Part shown: positions 23,003 to 31,188 of the stretch, piece by piece | Numbering within the stretch: position 1 is the stretch's first letter | Layout: every line of letters begins with the position of its first letter | Assembly: GCA_024401305.1 (NCBI GenBank) | Contig: JAKSLI010000031.1 | Span: 1-37,593 of the forward strand | Length of the DNA stretch: 37,593 bases | DNA from: Bacteroidaceae bacterium | Lineage (GTDB): Bacteria > Bacteroidota > Bacteroidia > Bacteroidales > Bacteroidaceae | Direction: 5' to 3' | Made by a program: the position numbers and the translations under genes | Notes under the pieces: model-generated | Told to the model about the DNA's origin: nothing | The model's input: the letters and a program-made list of their open reading frames with translations, nothing else | Databases searched by the model: none

Positions 23003-24463
23003 ATGTCACCCGTACAAACATCTAAAATGACAAACTGGCGTTGGTGGATCTGTGGCCTTCTCTTCGTGGCTACAACAGTTAACTACCTCGACCGTCAGGT
23101 ACTTTCGCTCACAGCGAAGGAGTTTATCTATCCAGACTTCCACTGGACAGACGAAGACTACGGTAACATTACCGCTTACTTCTCTATTTTCTACGCAATC
23201 TGTATGCTCTTCGCAGGCAAGTTCGTTGACTGGATGGGCACAAAGAAAGGTTACCTCTGGGCAATCGGCGTTTGGAGCTTCGGCGCTTGTATCCACGCAG
23301 GAACAGCCGTTGCCACTCAGTATATTCAGGGCTTGGATAGCATCGAGGCTATGCGTGCTCTCGAGAAGGGTTCTTCTGCTGCCATTGCAGTAGCTTCTAC
23401 AGGCGTTTGGCTCTTCCTCGTTTGCCGTGCCATCCTCGGTCTTGGTGAGGCAGGAAACTTCCCTGCTGCCATCAAGGTAACAGCAGAATACTTCCCAAAG
23501 AAGGACCGCGCTTTCGCTACTTCTATCTTCAACGCAGGCGCATCTGTAGGTGCTCTCGCAGCTCCACTCATGATTCCACCATTGGCTAAGGCTTTCGGTT
23601 GGGAGATGTCGTTCATCATCATCGGTGTACTCGGCTTCATCTGGATGGGCTTCTATGTAGCATGGTATGAGAAGCCAGAGAAGTCTTCTCATGTCAACGA
23701 GGCAGAGCTCATCTACATCAATCAGGATGAAGAAGAGGAAGCTGCTGCTGCAAAGGCTGCTGCTGAGGTAAAGGACGAGAAGCAGATGTCGTTCGCTCAG
23801 GCATTCGGCTACAAGCAGACATGGGCATTCATCACAGGTAAGTTCTTCACTGACGGCGTTTGGTGGTTCTTCCTTTTCTGGGCACCAGGTTACTTCCAGG
23901 ATGTTTACGGTTACAAGGCATCTTCAGGCACAGGCATGATGCTCATCATGACACTCTACGCTATCGTGACATTCCTCTCAATCTATGTTTGTAAGCTCCC
24001 AACATACTTCGTAGAGAAGAAGGGCATGAACCCATACGCAGGTCGTATGCTTGCCATGATGCTCATCGCCTTCATGCCACTCGTTTGTCTTGCTGCACAG
24101 CCAATGGGTGCTTACTCAGCATGGTGGCCAGCAGTCATCATCGGACTTGTAGGCGCAGGTCACCAGGCATGGTCAGCAAACCTCTTCTCAACTATCGGTG
24201 ACATGTTCCCTAAGTCAGCTATCGCAACTATCACAGGTATCGGTGGTATGGCAGGTGGTGTAGGTTCATTCCTCATCAACAAGGGCTCTGGTATGCTCTT
24301 CACGTACTCAGAGGAGCAGGGCGCTGCATTCCAGTTCCTCGGTTTCGAAGGCAAGCCAGCAGGCTACATGATCGTGTTCTGCATCTGCGCCGTAGCATAC
24401 CTCCTTGCATGGTGCATCATGAAGGCACTCGTACCAAAGTACAAGCCAATCATTCTCGACTAA
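23003..24463 (+). CDS. MFS transporter, anion:cation symporter (hexuronate-type) family
   Basis: 486 residues, twelve predicted membrane segments. The start WRWWICGLLFVATTVNYLDRQVLS is the signature of the ACS family (ExuT, GudP, sialic acid and phthalate transporters), and FAGKFVDWMGTKKGYLWAIGVW is the loop 2-3 MFS motif. RAILGLGEAGNFPAAIKVTAEYF is the family-specific TM4 region, with FNAGASVGALAAP following. The central cytoplasmic loop (~225-255) has an unusual Glu/Ala-rich stretch. Uronic acids are the likeliest substrates, in line with a plant-polysaccharide lifestyle, but no catabolic gene is adjacent. A terminator follows 24 bases after the stop. Confidence 0.9.
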   Translation: MSPVQTSKMTNWRWWICGLLFVATTVNYLDRQVLSLTAKEFIYPDFHWTDEDYGNITAYFSIFYAICMLFAGKFVDWMGTKKGYLWAIGVWSFGACIHAGTAVATQYIQGLDSIEAMRALEKGSSAAIAVASTGVWLFLVCRAILGLGEAGNFPAAIKVTAEYFPKKDRAFATSIFNAGASVGALAAPLMIPPLAKAFGWEMSFIIIGVLGFIWMGFYVAWYEKPEKSSHVNEAELIYINQDEEEEAAAAKAAAEVKDEKQMSFAQAFGYKQTWAFITGKFFTDGVWWFFLFWAPGYFQDVYGYKASSGTGMMLIMTLYAIVTFLSIYVCKLPTYFVEKKGMNPYAGRMLAMMLIAFMPLVCLAAQPMGAYSAWWPAVIIGLVGAGHQAWSANLFSTIGDMFPKSAIATITGIGGMAGGVGSFLINKGSGMLFTYSEEQGAAFQFLGFEGKPAGYMIVFCICAVAYLLAWCIMKALVPKYKPIILD

Positions 24464-24487
24464 GATATATTTATAATATATTAATGT

Positions 24488-24518
24488 AGGCGGTTATCAG
24501 AAATGGTAACCGCCTATT
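24488..24518 (+). terminator. Terminator of the MFS transporter gene
   Basis: AGGCGGTTA (24488-24496) pairs perfectly with TAACCGCCT (24507-24515), followed by ATTTGCTTATTT. Confidence 0.82.
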
Positions 24519-24604
24519 TGCTTATTTCCTCATAAGTAAGGATTGCATTTCTCGCTACGTCATAAAAGAAAATGCAATGGAATTGCAGATTTCCTCAATT
24601 TTGT

Positions 24605-24635
24605 TTTGGAGTTTGAATAAAAATCAATACTTTTG
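24605..24635 (+). promoter_or_regulatory. Promoter at the start of the accessory island
   Basis: TTTG (24605-24608) and TACTTTTG (24628-24635) are separated by 19 bases, a full Bacteroidota consensus. The first island gene starts 28 bases after it. Confidence 0.8.
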
Positions 24636-24663
24636 CAGATGATTTATAGACTGTTGTAAAGAT

Positions 24664-25068
24664 ATGAGGATATTCAATACAGCGGGAACTTGTCGCCCGA
24701 ATGAACATTATATGGTGGACATCACCGAACAGGGTGCTGTATGCATTTCTGTATTGATGGCAAAACAATTGACGGATTATACCATTATTGAACGGTCTTG
24801 GCGTGGAACAGGTATAGATTACAGGCTTGGATACGAATCTGATCCCCTGATGCAAAGAGTTGCTCGTTTAGAGATTTCCGGTATTAAGACAGAATCTGCC
24901 ACAAATACAATGTCCGCTAGGTACGAACAAAGAGTCAAGCAAACGGAATTGTCAGATAATACGAATCTTCCAGCCTACATATCAATCATAGAATTTAGTA
25001 CCCCTAAGTGTTTGTTTAATAAAAGAGAACATATTAATTATGGACGAACTCAGACTCAAGCACAATGA
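24664..25068 (+). CDS. Conserved hypothetical protein with chimeric N-terminus
   Basis: 134 residues. From about residue 18 it resembles a family found in cyanobacteria and Bacteroidota that is usually paired with a small TPR-like protein: VDITEQGAVCISVLMAKQL, YTIIERSWRGTGIDYRLGYE, RVARLEISGI and LPAYISIIEFSTP. The first ~20 residues, MRIFNTAGTCRPNEHYMVDI, instead look like the start of the Bacteroidota AAA-ATPase-like proteins (PF09820 type). The two parts meet at the shared VDIT. The family has no known function; its partner-pair layout recalls toxin-antitoxin or defence pairs, but this is not shown. It overlaps the next gene by 29 bases and has a consensus promoter. Family recognition is from memory, not a search. 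Confidence 0.7.
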   Translation: MRIFNTAGTCRPNEHYMVDITEQGAVCISVLMAKQLTDYTIIERSWRGTGIDYRLGYESDPLMQRVARLEISGIKTESATNTMSARYEQRVKQTELSDNTNLPAYISIIEFSTPKCLFNKREHINYGRTQTQAQ

Positions 25069-25486
25069 AGCCATGGATCTTGCGCAGATGGCTCAAATAG
25101 CAGCTCTGCAAGGCGAAACAGAAAAGTCTGAATCAATGTTTTGTCAGGCTTTCGAGAAAGAGCGTGAAGTTGCTATGACAGCCTATAGCAACCAGCATCC
25201 GCAACCTGGTATTTCTATTCTTCTGCAAAGTGCAGCTCATTTAGCCGTTACTTGTAAGCAACCGAGAGAGGCAGAGAAACTTATCGGATTAGCATTGTCT
25301 GGTGACGCTCCATTTGAAATCAGACATGACCTTCGATGCCTTCTTTCCTCTTTAGATCTAAAAAATGAAGGGGAATATGAAACGTATGCCATACAACTTC
25401 CTGCAGGAGACAAAGGCATCCTGAACGCTCTCGGTGTAATGCTAGATCGTTTGGGGTGTTCCATGAAGAAAATTGCAGTATTGTAA
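25040..25486 (+). CDS. Small TPR-like helical protein, partner of the preceding gene
   Basis: 148 residues. MDELRLKHNEAMDLAQMAQ opens a series of helical hairpins: AALQGETEKSESMFCQAFEKEREVA in parts (SMFCQAFEKEREVA), SILLQSAAHLAVTCKQPREAEKLIGLAL, and an EIRHDLRCLL segment, the spacing of TPR-type repeats. Similar proteins are commonly encoded next to homologues of the upstream gene, with the same overlapping arrangement, so the two likely form a complex. The last ~40 residues (from SSLDLKNEGEYETYAIQLPA) may be a separate small domain. Function is unknown. Confidence 0.75.
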   Translation: MDELRLKHNEAMDLAQMAQIAALQGETEKSESMFCQAFEKEREVAMTAYSNQHPQPGISILLQSAAHLAVTCKQPREAEKLIGLALSGDAPFEIRHDLRCLLSSLDLKNEGEYETYAIQLPAGDKGILNALGVMLDRLGCSMKKIAVL

Positions 25487-25515
25487 TTTAATTCTTCTAC
25501 TATAAGAATCATAAG

Positions 25516-25617
25516 ATGGGTTATCTCGTATCTTTTTGCTTCAACAAGACAAAGAAATCAGGCTTGATACCACCTGTAGAACTAAATGGTCGCACTCTTA
25601 TCGAGGCGATAGTGTGA
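25516..25617 (+). CDS. Possible 33-residue peptide
   Basis: An ATG frame encoding MGYLVSFCFNKTKKSGLIPP and 13 more residues up to TGA, 29 bases after the TPR-like gene and before a terminator. It could be the end product of the same transcript or a remnant of a longer gene. There is no homologue I can name, so confidence is low. Confidence 0.3.
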   Translation: MGYLVSFCFNKTKKSGLIPPVELNGRTLIEAIV

Positions 25618-25658
25618 TGGGGCTGCTAAGTAACATCATAATATCTTTCAACAGAATA

Positions 25659-25693
25659 TTGGGGGCATGTCAGTACTTTTGACACGCCCCCAA
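25659..25693 (+). terminator. Terminator before the methyltransferase operon
   Basis: TTGGGGGCATGTCA pairs with TGACACGCCCCCAA with a single mismatch. The downstream sequence is not T-rich on the plus strand, so it may act as an attenuator or RNA stability element instead. Confidence 0.6.
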
Positions 25694-25728
25694 GTAAAAG
25701 ATAACTCGTTATAATTAGGACAAACAAT

Positions 25729-26547
25729 ATGGCAAGCATGCAAGATAGACATATTACACTGCCGAAATGGCTGGATGACTTGTTGTTCAACAAGTTGTCT
25801 GCTTCATATTGCCGAAAGAACAAAGATCTTGTTGTTCTTGACTGGGGTCATAAAGATATTCTTGGATATTTAGGAACCTATTTCCCAAGGAGTTTTGCTG
25901 AATCCTATTGTATCTTTAGTAAATATCTAAATGATAATAGGCAGAAGTATCTTGACAAAGCAGAATTATCTGTTTTCGATTTCGGATGTGGCACAGGTGG
26001 CGAACTTATCGGCTTTATTATCGCAGTATCAGAACAATTACCATCGGTCAGTCATATTGATATAAGAGCCTTGGATGGAAATGTTCATGCGCTACGTATG
26101 TTGGAATTTATTCTTGAAAACGTTTCACAACGTCTTGAGATTAGTTTTGATAACCATCTTATGCCTATAGTGATTGATGATTTCTATGACATGGGGATTG
26201 TAACTGACATAATTACCCAATCATTTGATTTCGTTATTTCGTTTAAGGCTATCTGTGAATTTGTTACACGACAACAATTTGAAGAACAAAATCCATACGA
26301 ACATGTGATTAATGTGTTCAGTCCTAAATTGGCTTCAGATGGAATAATCTGTCTGGCAGATGTAACATCATATAGTGAGGTTTCAAATGATTGGTTACCC
26401 AAAATGTTAGACAAAGCCTCTAATGCTTGTAACGTTGAAATATTGTGTAGAAATTGCGGATTTAATGAAGAGTATCGTATAACGCATTCACACCATACCA
26501 ATGATACAAGCAAAATAGCCTGGAGAATTTACAAGATAAACAATTAA
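25729..26547 (+). CDS. SAM-dependent methyltransferase-like protein
   Basis: 272 residues. Motif I is LSVFDFGCGTGGELIG (Asp84 to Gly91), a good class I SAM-binding loop; IDIRALDGNVHAL is the acidic loop binding the ribose (motif II); SFDFVISFKAICEF is the motif IV area, without the N/DPPY signature of DNA amino-methyltransferases; and GIICLADVTSY fits the later strand. The N-terminal ~75 residues are helical and may recognise the substrate. It is 13 bases upstream of the helicase-like gene, first in a seven-part co-directional cluster, so it probably belongs to the same system. Target (nucleic acid, protein or small molecule) cannot be told. Confidence 0.75.
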   Translation: MASMQDRHITLPKWLDDLLFNKLSASYCRKNKDLVVLDWGHKDILGYLGTYFPRSFAESYCIFSKYLNDNRQKYLDKAELSVFDFGCGTGGELIGFIIAVSEQLPSVSHIDIRALDGNVHALRMLEFILENVSQRLEISFDNHLMPIVIDDFYDMGIVTDIITQSFDFVISFKAICEFVTRQQFEEQNPYEHVINVFSPKLASDGIICLADVTSYSEVSNDWLPKMLDKASNACNVEILCRNCGFNEEYRITHSHHTNDTSKIAWRIYKINN

Positions 26548-26560
26548 ATTTTATACGCAT

Positions 26561-27673
26561 ATGAAAAAAGACTGGATGATCAAAGAGTCCGAACTTGATG
26601 ACGACCAGATTAAGGTTCTTATGGAAACCCTTGACAAATCTTGCATCGTAGCAGGATGTGCAGGAAGTGGAAAGTCTGTTTTGGCGTTGATCAAGGCTCA
26701 GCGAGTACAAAAAGAGTATGGCAACAACTACAAAGTTATTGTCTTCACTAAAGCTCTTTGCAATTACATGAACTCTGGCAAACAAGAGTTAGGGCTCACT
26801 AATGACTTCTACTATCATCAAGAGTGGAAGTATCAGCGAGAAAGAAGAGGTAGGTACATGGTGTACAGTAGAGATGAAAATGGAAATATGATTCCGTATA
26901 TGCCATCTGCCGATTATATTATTGTAGATGAAATTCAGGATTTTAGCGATGAAGAAATCAAAGAATTCTTGAATGCTACACATAAAAATTTCTTCTTCTT
27001 TGGTGATACTGCTCAGTCTATCTATGAAGGTCTTAAAACAACTCTACCAGTCGATAGAATCAGTTCAATCGTACCTCTTAACATGAAAGTTAAGAATTGG
27101 GAATTATACAGAAATTATCGTCTTCCTTTGCCTGTAGCAAGAGTAGTGCAGCCTGTAGGTGTCGATCTTCCTCCATTCATAGAAAGTACCTATAAAAGCA
27201 AGGAAACAGCAATACCTAGATTCTTGAAATATAATGATGAAGAAACTCAGATAAAGGCTATTCATGATATTATCGTCAAGAATAATATGACTGATGTAGC
27301 TATTCTCTTACCAGATAATGATTATGTCAAGAGTGTTTATGATCAGTTGAAGGCTCTGGGCGGCAATTATGAACTTCGATATAATGATAGAGAAAACTTC
27401 AGGAATAGCCAAGATAGTCTGAACTTTGGTTCAACTAATCCCAAAGTAATGACTTATCATAGTGCCAAAGGATTACAATTTGAAACAGTATTCCTTCCAT
27501 ACATTGAGAACTTCTCTGGAGACGAATCTGACAGAAAGGCATTGTATGTGGCTATGACTCGTACATACAGAAATCTTTATGTTATGTATTCTTCTATCTT
27601 ACCATCACCGCTCAATAAGATAGACTCTAGTCTTTACAAGACAACAGAAATTGATGAAATCGAAGACTTGTAA
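26561..27673 (+). CDS. Compact SF1 (UvrD/RecD-like) helicase or NTPase
   Basis: 370 residues with the complete SF1 motif set: Walker A AGCAGSGKSVLAL (Lys38), motif Ia IVFTKAL, Walker B YIIVDEIQDF (Asp123-Glu124), motif III FFFFGDTAQSIY, motif IV region NYRLP, motif V KVMTYHSAKGLQFETVFLP and motif VI LYVAMTRTYRNLYV (Arg334). The protein is about half the size of UvrD because the 1B and 2B subdomains are almost absent, so it may act as an NTPase switch or translocase in a complex rather than a free helicase. It has 2 bases to the 773-residue gene downstream, so they are surely co-translated. The small size resembles ATPase subunits of several phage-defence systems (inference). Confidence 0.85.
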   Translation: MKKDWMIKESELDDDQIKVLMETLDKSCIVAGCAGSGKSVLALIKAQRVQKEYGNNYKVIVFTKALCNYMNSGKQELGLTNDFYYHQEWKYQRERRGRYMVYSRDENGNMIPYMPSADYIIVDEIQDFSDEEIKEFLNATHKNFFFFGDTAQSIYEGLKTTLPVDRISSIVPLNMKVKNWELYRNYRLPLPVARVVQPVGVDLPPFIESTYKSKETAIPRFLKYNDEETQIKAIHDIIVKNNMTDVAILLPDNDYVKSVYDQLKALGGNYELRYNDRENFRNSQDSLNFGSTNPKVMTYHSAKGLQFETVFLPYIENFSGDESDRKALYVAMTRTYRNLYVMYSSILPSPLNKIDSSLYKTTEIDEIEDL

Positions 27674-27675
27674 TT

Positions 27676-29997
27676 ATGAAATATTATATTCCAACTAGTT
27701 CATTGAACTTTAATAATATTCTCTCAACGGAATCAATATCGCCAAAGTCTTTCTATGAAAGAAGGGGATTTGGTTATTCTCGTTGGTTCACTGTTGAAGA
27801 GAATTCCATAGAGCATTTGACGATACTCTATGACAAACCACATATGTTTGAACGTCCGCAATCTGACATTGAGGATCATCCAATGCTGATAGAAATTGAT
27901 GTAGATGATGAGTTCTCCAAACTTGCTGATGGCGTATTCTATACAGAAAAAACTATTTATCTTAATCCTTGGCAGACAAAGTTTATCTTTTTCGCAGAAA
28001 AGGACAAAACGACAGCATTGTCACTATCTGATAGCAGCTTAGAGACAAAATTGGTTAGATTGTACCAAAGAAAGATTTATGTTCACCAATTTGAAGGCTC
28101 ATATCCTATACTCCAGAAAGATAGCATTGTTCCTATTGGCGATATAGATAGTTTGGTAGAAAAGGATTATGTTATCAATAAGATGAAGGGTCTCTTATAT
28201 GGATATTATATAGGAGCCAACTTGTCATCTACGAAGGAAAATGTCCAGAAACTTGACGCTTTGCGTGAAATTCAAAACATTTTCTCTTCGGTATTGTCTA
28301 GTTATGATAAAACTCCATCAAGTGCGCAACGCTCACGATTAAATGAGCTTTTCGACTACCTCGATAGTCAGCAACCTATTTATGCAGACTTGGAAAAAGA
28401 AGTAGGTAATAGACTGTTGGTAGATAAAATATTTGCGATATTCAAGCGTCATGGCTATGTGTTTACGTCCATTGACCGAACAAAATTAATTTATGGTCTG
28501 CAAGATGATGGCGAAAATAACCAGTCAATTACATGGATTAATCGTGAGATTGCACGTGCCAAGTCTTTAATGGAATCTTCAAAAGTTAAACTGAATCCTG
28601 ATGATGCAGAGATAATCGTGTCATCGAAGGATAAAGTTACGGCTCCCATAGCAATAGCAGACAACCTTATGTCAAACTTGTTTGTTAGCTGGGTTAATGA
28701 AGTTCTTTGCTCTAAATCATTTAATGGAAAGGTTAACTCTATCAAAGAAGGGCTTTCTGATGAGATTACAAAATCGGCAAAGAACGTAATTGGCTCAGAT
28801 TGGGAAAATAGTCCTGTTAGAACATACCTCAACCAACTTCGCCGTCATGTACGTGGTGAAGAATTTAACCAGTCATGGGATAATGGGGTTTTGTCTTCAA
28901 TATCGGCAGTTTTGATAAAAGGGGACGAATGGGAGCAACTTCTGAACTTTATGCAGAGCAAAGGCATGTATGATTATCGTATTGCTTTCGCATTGTATGG
29001 AGTTCTCAATGGCTTTGCAAATATGACACGTGATTTTACGGATTTGCTCCTTACTACAGAGTCAGGTTATCTATCAAAGGTTTATCGTGAAATGTACGGT
29101 CAACTCTTAGAGAAGAGCATTCCTGAGACCACCAGCACATCATCAGCTATTGAGACAAAGAAACCAGAGATTGGAACTGTAGAAGAGGGAATGCGTACAA
29201 TAGTCCTTAAAAATCCAGAGGAAAAAGCCCTTAAAGAGTGGCAAAACGAGATTAGAGTATTTGCTGCATCTGTAATTAAAAGGGATAAGCAAAAGCTTCT
29301 TAATTCACTTGAAGATGCCTTTGCTCAAAATGGTAATAATCAAGACTATTTCGTTTTTATAACGATGCTTGATAACTTCGAAGGCTGGAAACCTGGCAAG
29401 AATGGTCCAAGTACAGCATGGACAAGATTGCAGGAGCATTATGTCCCTGACTATAACCAACGTATAGGCAAGCCTGCAAAGAAACAAAGCCAAAGCAAGA
29501 AACCAGCACAACAAGAAAAGGGCTTGTTTGATGGCTTTGTAGATGGATTGCAAAATGTTGCTCAAACCGTTATAAACGCATTCACAGGTGACGAAGATAA
29601 AACTAATAAGGAAGAACCTAAACAAGAATCTTCCTCTCCTAAAAAAGTAGAACAAGCAGTTTCTCGCGTAGGAAAGTCTATACTTGATGACAAAGCTTGG
29701 ATATATGAATGCGCTTCTTTGATTTCTGATTCTCGTGCCAATAGGCAATTTATTGAGGATATGGAATGGTTTGTAGGAAATCACAATGATACCTACAATG
29801 ACAAAAAGAAGGGGATTGTTACGGGGTATTATGCAGGACATGATCGAACTAACGAACGTGTACTTGAAAGAATTAGGGCCTACATGGATAATAAACTTAA
29901 GCCTCGTAGTGAAAAAATGCAATGGCTTGCCGACATCTATGTAAATATCCCTATTAATAAAATAATAGATTATATTTCAAAAGTATATGGCGTCTGA
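27676..29997 (+). CDS. Large uncharacterised protein (773 residues) of the helicase operon
   Basis: No domain I can name. The N-terminus MKYYIPTSSLNFNNILSTES and the block up to residue ~170 are beta-rich with many aromatic residues (FGYSRWFTVEEN; WQTKFIFFAEKD). Residues ~190-500 are mostly helical (KMKGLLYGYYIGANL; YRIAFALYGVLNGFANMT). Residues ~540-590 are helical and basic. A Lys/Gln/Ser-rich, probably flexible linker (~600-660) contains an amphipathic segment at 616-638 (GLFDGFVDGLQNVAQTVIN). The C-terminal ~100 residues form another helical domain. No nuclease, protease or transmembrane signature is seen. Two bases separate it from the helicase gene, and the DUF1848 remnant overlaps its 3' end by 11 bases. 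It is likely the core or effector subunit. Confidence 0.8.
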   Translation: MKYYIPTSSLNFNNILSTESISPKSFYERRGFGYSRWFTVEENSIEHLTILYDKPHMFERPQSDIEDHPMLIEIDVDDEFSKLADGVFYTEKTIYLNPWQTKFIFFAEKDKTTALSLSDSSLETKLVRLYQRKIYVHQFEGSYPILQKDSIVPIGDIDSLVEKDYVINKMKGLLYGYYIGANLSSTKENVQKLDALREIQNIFSSVLSSYDKTPSSAQRSRLNELFDYLDSQQPIYADLEKEVGNRLLVDKIFAIFKRHGYVFTSIDRTKLIYGLQDDGENNQSITWINREIARAKSLMESSKVKLNPDDAEIIVSSKDKVTAPIAIADNLMSNLFVSWVNEVLCSKSFNGKVNSIKEGLSDEITKSAKNVIGSDWENSPVRTYLNQLRRHVRGEEFNQSWDNGVLSSISAVLIKGDEWEQLLNFMQSKGMYDYRIAFALYGVLNGFANMTRDFTDLLLTTESGYLSKVYREMYGQLLEKSIPETTSTSSAIETKKPEIGTVEEGMRTIVLKNPEEKALKEWQNEIRVFAASVIKRDKQKLLNSLEDAFAQNGNNQDYFVFITMLDNFEGWKPGKNGPSTAWTRLQEHYVPDYNQRIGKPAKKQSQSKKPAQQEKGLFDGFVDGLQNVAQTVINAFTGDEDKTNKEEPKQESSSPKKVEQAVSRVGKSILDDKAWIYECASLISDSRANRQFIEDMEWFVGNHNDTYNDKKKGIVTGYYAGHDRTNERVLERIRAYMDNKLKPRSEKMQWLADIYVNIPINKIIDYISKVYGV

Positions 29998-30139
29998 AAA
30001 AGTTTCAATTCGTACGGACTCTGGAGAAATTGTAGAAGCAACCGCTCCTGTCATTATCTCAGCCTGCCGTTCAACCGACATTCCGCCCTTTTTGCCAAGT
30101 GGTTCTTCAACCGCTTGGACAAAGGGTCAGGGAGATTAA
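29987..30139 (+). pseudogene. Truncated, frameshifted 5' remnant of a DUF1848 gene
   Basis: The ATG at 29987 overlaps the end of the 773-residue gene (ATGGCGTCTGA). It encodes MASEKVSIRTDSGEIVEATA then PVIISACRSTDIP, the same N-terminus as the intact DUF1848 gene at 31189 (EATAPVIISASRSTDIP). After the IP codons a one-base loss (CCGCCCTTTTTGCC against CCTGCTTTTTATGCC) shifts the frame. DNA similarity continues through AAGTGGTTCTTCAACCGCTTGG to 30127 and then stops. The remnant thus lacks over 85 percent of the gene, including the cysteine cluster. Confidence 0.9.
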
Positions 30140-30166
30140 GTTTTATCACTTTTGTTATATTTATTT

Positions 30167-31186
30167 ATGATAGTTCACGAATCCATGTTGGATGTAAACC
30201 AAGTGAGGTTTATTTGTCGTAAAAGTGAGAAGTATGTTCTTCTTGCCGGTTGCGTAAAAAGTGGCAAAACAATTTGTATGTTACATAAGTGCAAACAATT
30301 GTTGGCTAATAATACTCAGGCTGAAATACTCTGGCTTACCCAAAATTCCTTATATAAATCCTTTCTATGTTCTGCTTTCAATGAACTTGGAATAAAATGT
30401 ATATTGCAAACTATAAATGAGTTTTTTAAAGCCAATACTAGAAGTTATGATTATGTATTTGTTGATGAAGCATCATTCTTAACGGATGAGCAATTAAAGC
30501 AGATTGCTAACATTTCATGCCAATCTTTGTTTTTATCCATTACAGAAGGTGATATTAGACCTCCATTTTTTTTCCAGGAAAATGCAAAAGGAGTCGATTC
30601 TAATGTAATCTGCAGACTCTTAAAAATAAAGAAACAATCACTTCTTTTCAGTTTTCTAAATAATGGAACAAAAAAACTTCTTTCGGAATTATGCGATAAC
30701 GAATCTGAAATTTTAGAAAGTATAGTAAATCATTCTCCTTCCCTATGTCAATATAAAGAACTATTGAAGCTAGAGTCTATTGTAGAATTTATAAAAAATC
30801 GAATTATTAACAGGGAGGAGAGAAATGTTGCTATTTTGTGCTATTCAAATGATGATGTTGCAAACATTTGTCATGAGTTTAGTCAATCCACATTTAAAGT
30901 GGAATCTAAATATAGCAAAAGTGTTGCATGGAAGAATGATATAGATTTCACGTCTTGTTGTCCAAAAGTTATGACCATTCATTCGTGTGTTGGTATTTCT
31001 TTTGACAATGTATATGTTATTTTGAATAAAAGACTTTTAGACAATTTTGAAGAACATAGGGATTTGATTGCGTACGCTGTGACGAGAGGTCTTCATGATG
31101 TCGTTATTATAAGTGACCTTCCGCTACCTAATGTTATAACAGACAATGCTACACAAATATCAGATGAAGCAGAAATAAATATATAA
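30167..31186 (+). CDS. Second helicase-like ATPase with eroded motifs
   Basis: 339 residues from the ATG at 30167. It follows the plan of the 370-residue helicase: Walker A LAGCVKSGKTICML (Lys34) is intact, motif II is YVFVDEASFL (DEAS instead of DEIQD), the motif III glutamine block GDTAQS is lost (LSITEGDIRPP), motif V is KVMTIHSCVGISFDNVYV (AKG replaced by CVG), and motif VI keeps AYAVTRG (Arg307). The gene is clearly more AT-rich than its neighbours. It sits between the DUF1848 remnant and the intact DUF1848 gene, 2 bases before the latter. It could be a regulatory or ATP-binding-only paralogue, or a helicase from another version of the system. Confidence 0.7.
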   Translation: MIVHESMLDVNQVRFICRKSEKYVLLAGCVKSGKTICMLHKCKQLLANNTQAEILWLTQNSLYKSFLCSAFNELGIKCILQTINEFFKANTRSYDYVFVDEASFLTDEQLKQIANISCQSLFLSITEGDIRPPFFFQENAKGVDSNVICRLLKIKKQSLLFSFLNNGTKKLLSELCDNESEILESIVNHSPSLCQYKELLKLESIVEFIKNRIINREERNVAILCYSNDDVANICHEFSQSTFKVESKYSKSVAWKNDIDFTSCCPKVMTIHSCVGISFDNVYVILNKRLLDNFEEHRDLIAYAVTRGLHDVVIISDLPLPNVITDNATQISDEAEINI

Positions 31187-31188
31187 AT

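Noticed and set aside
29987-30139. The 50-residue frame as a genuine small gene
   Set aside because: Its first 33 codons match the DUF1848 start and then frameshift at a T-run; it lacks the rest of the protein, so pseudogene is the better call.
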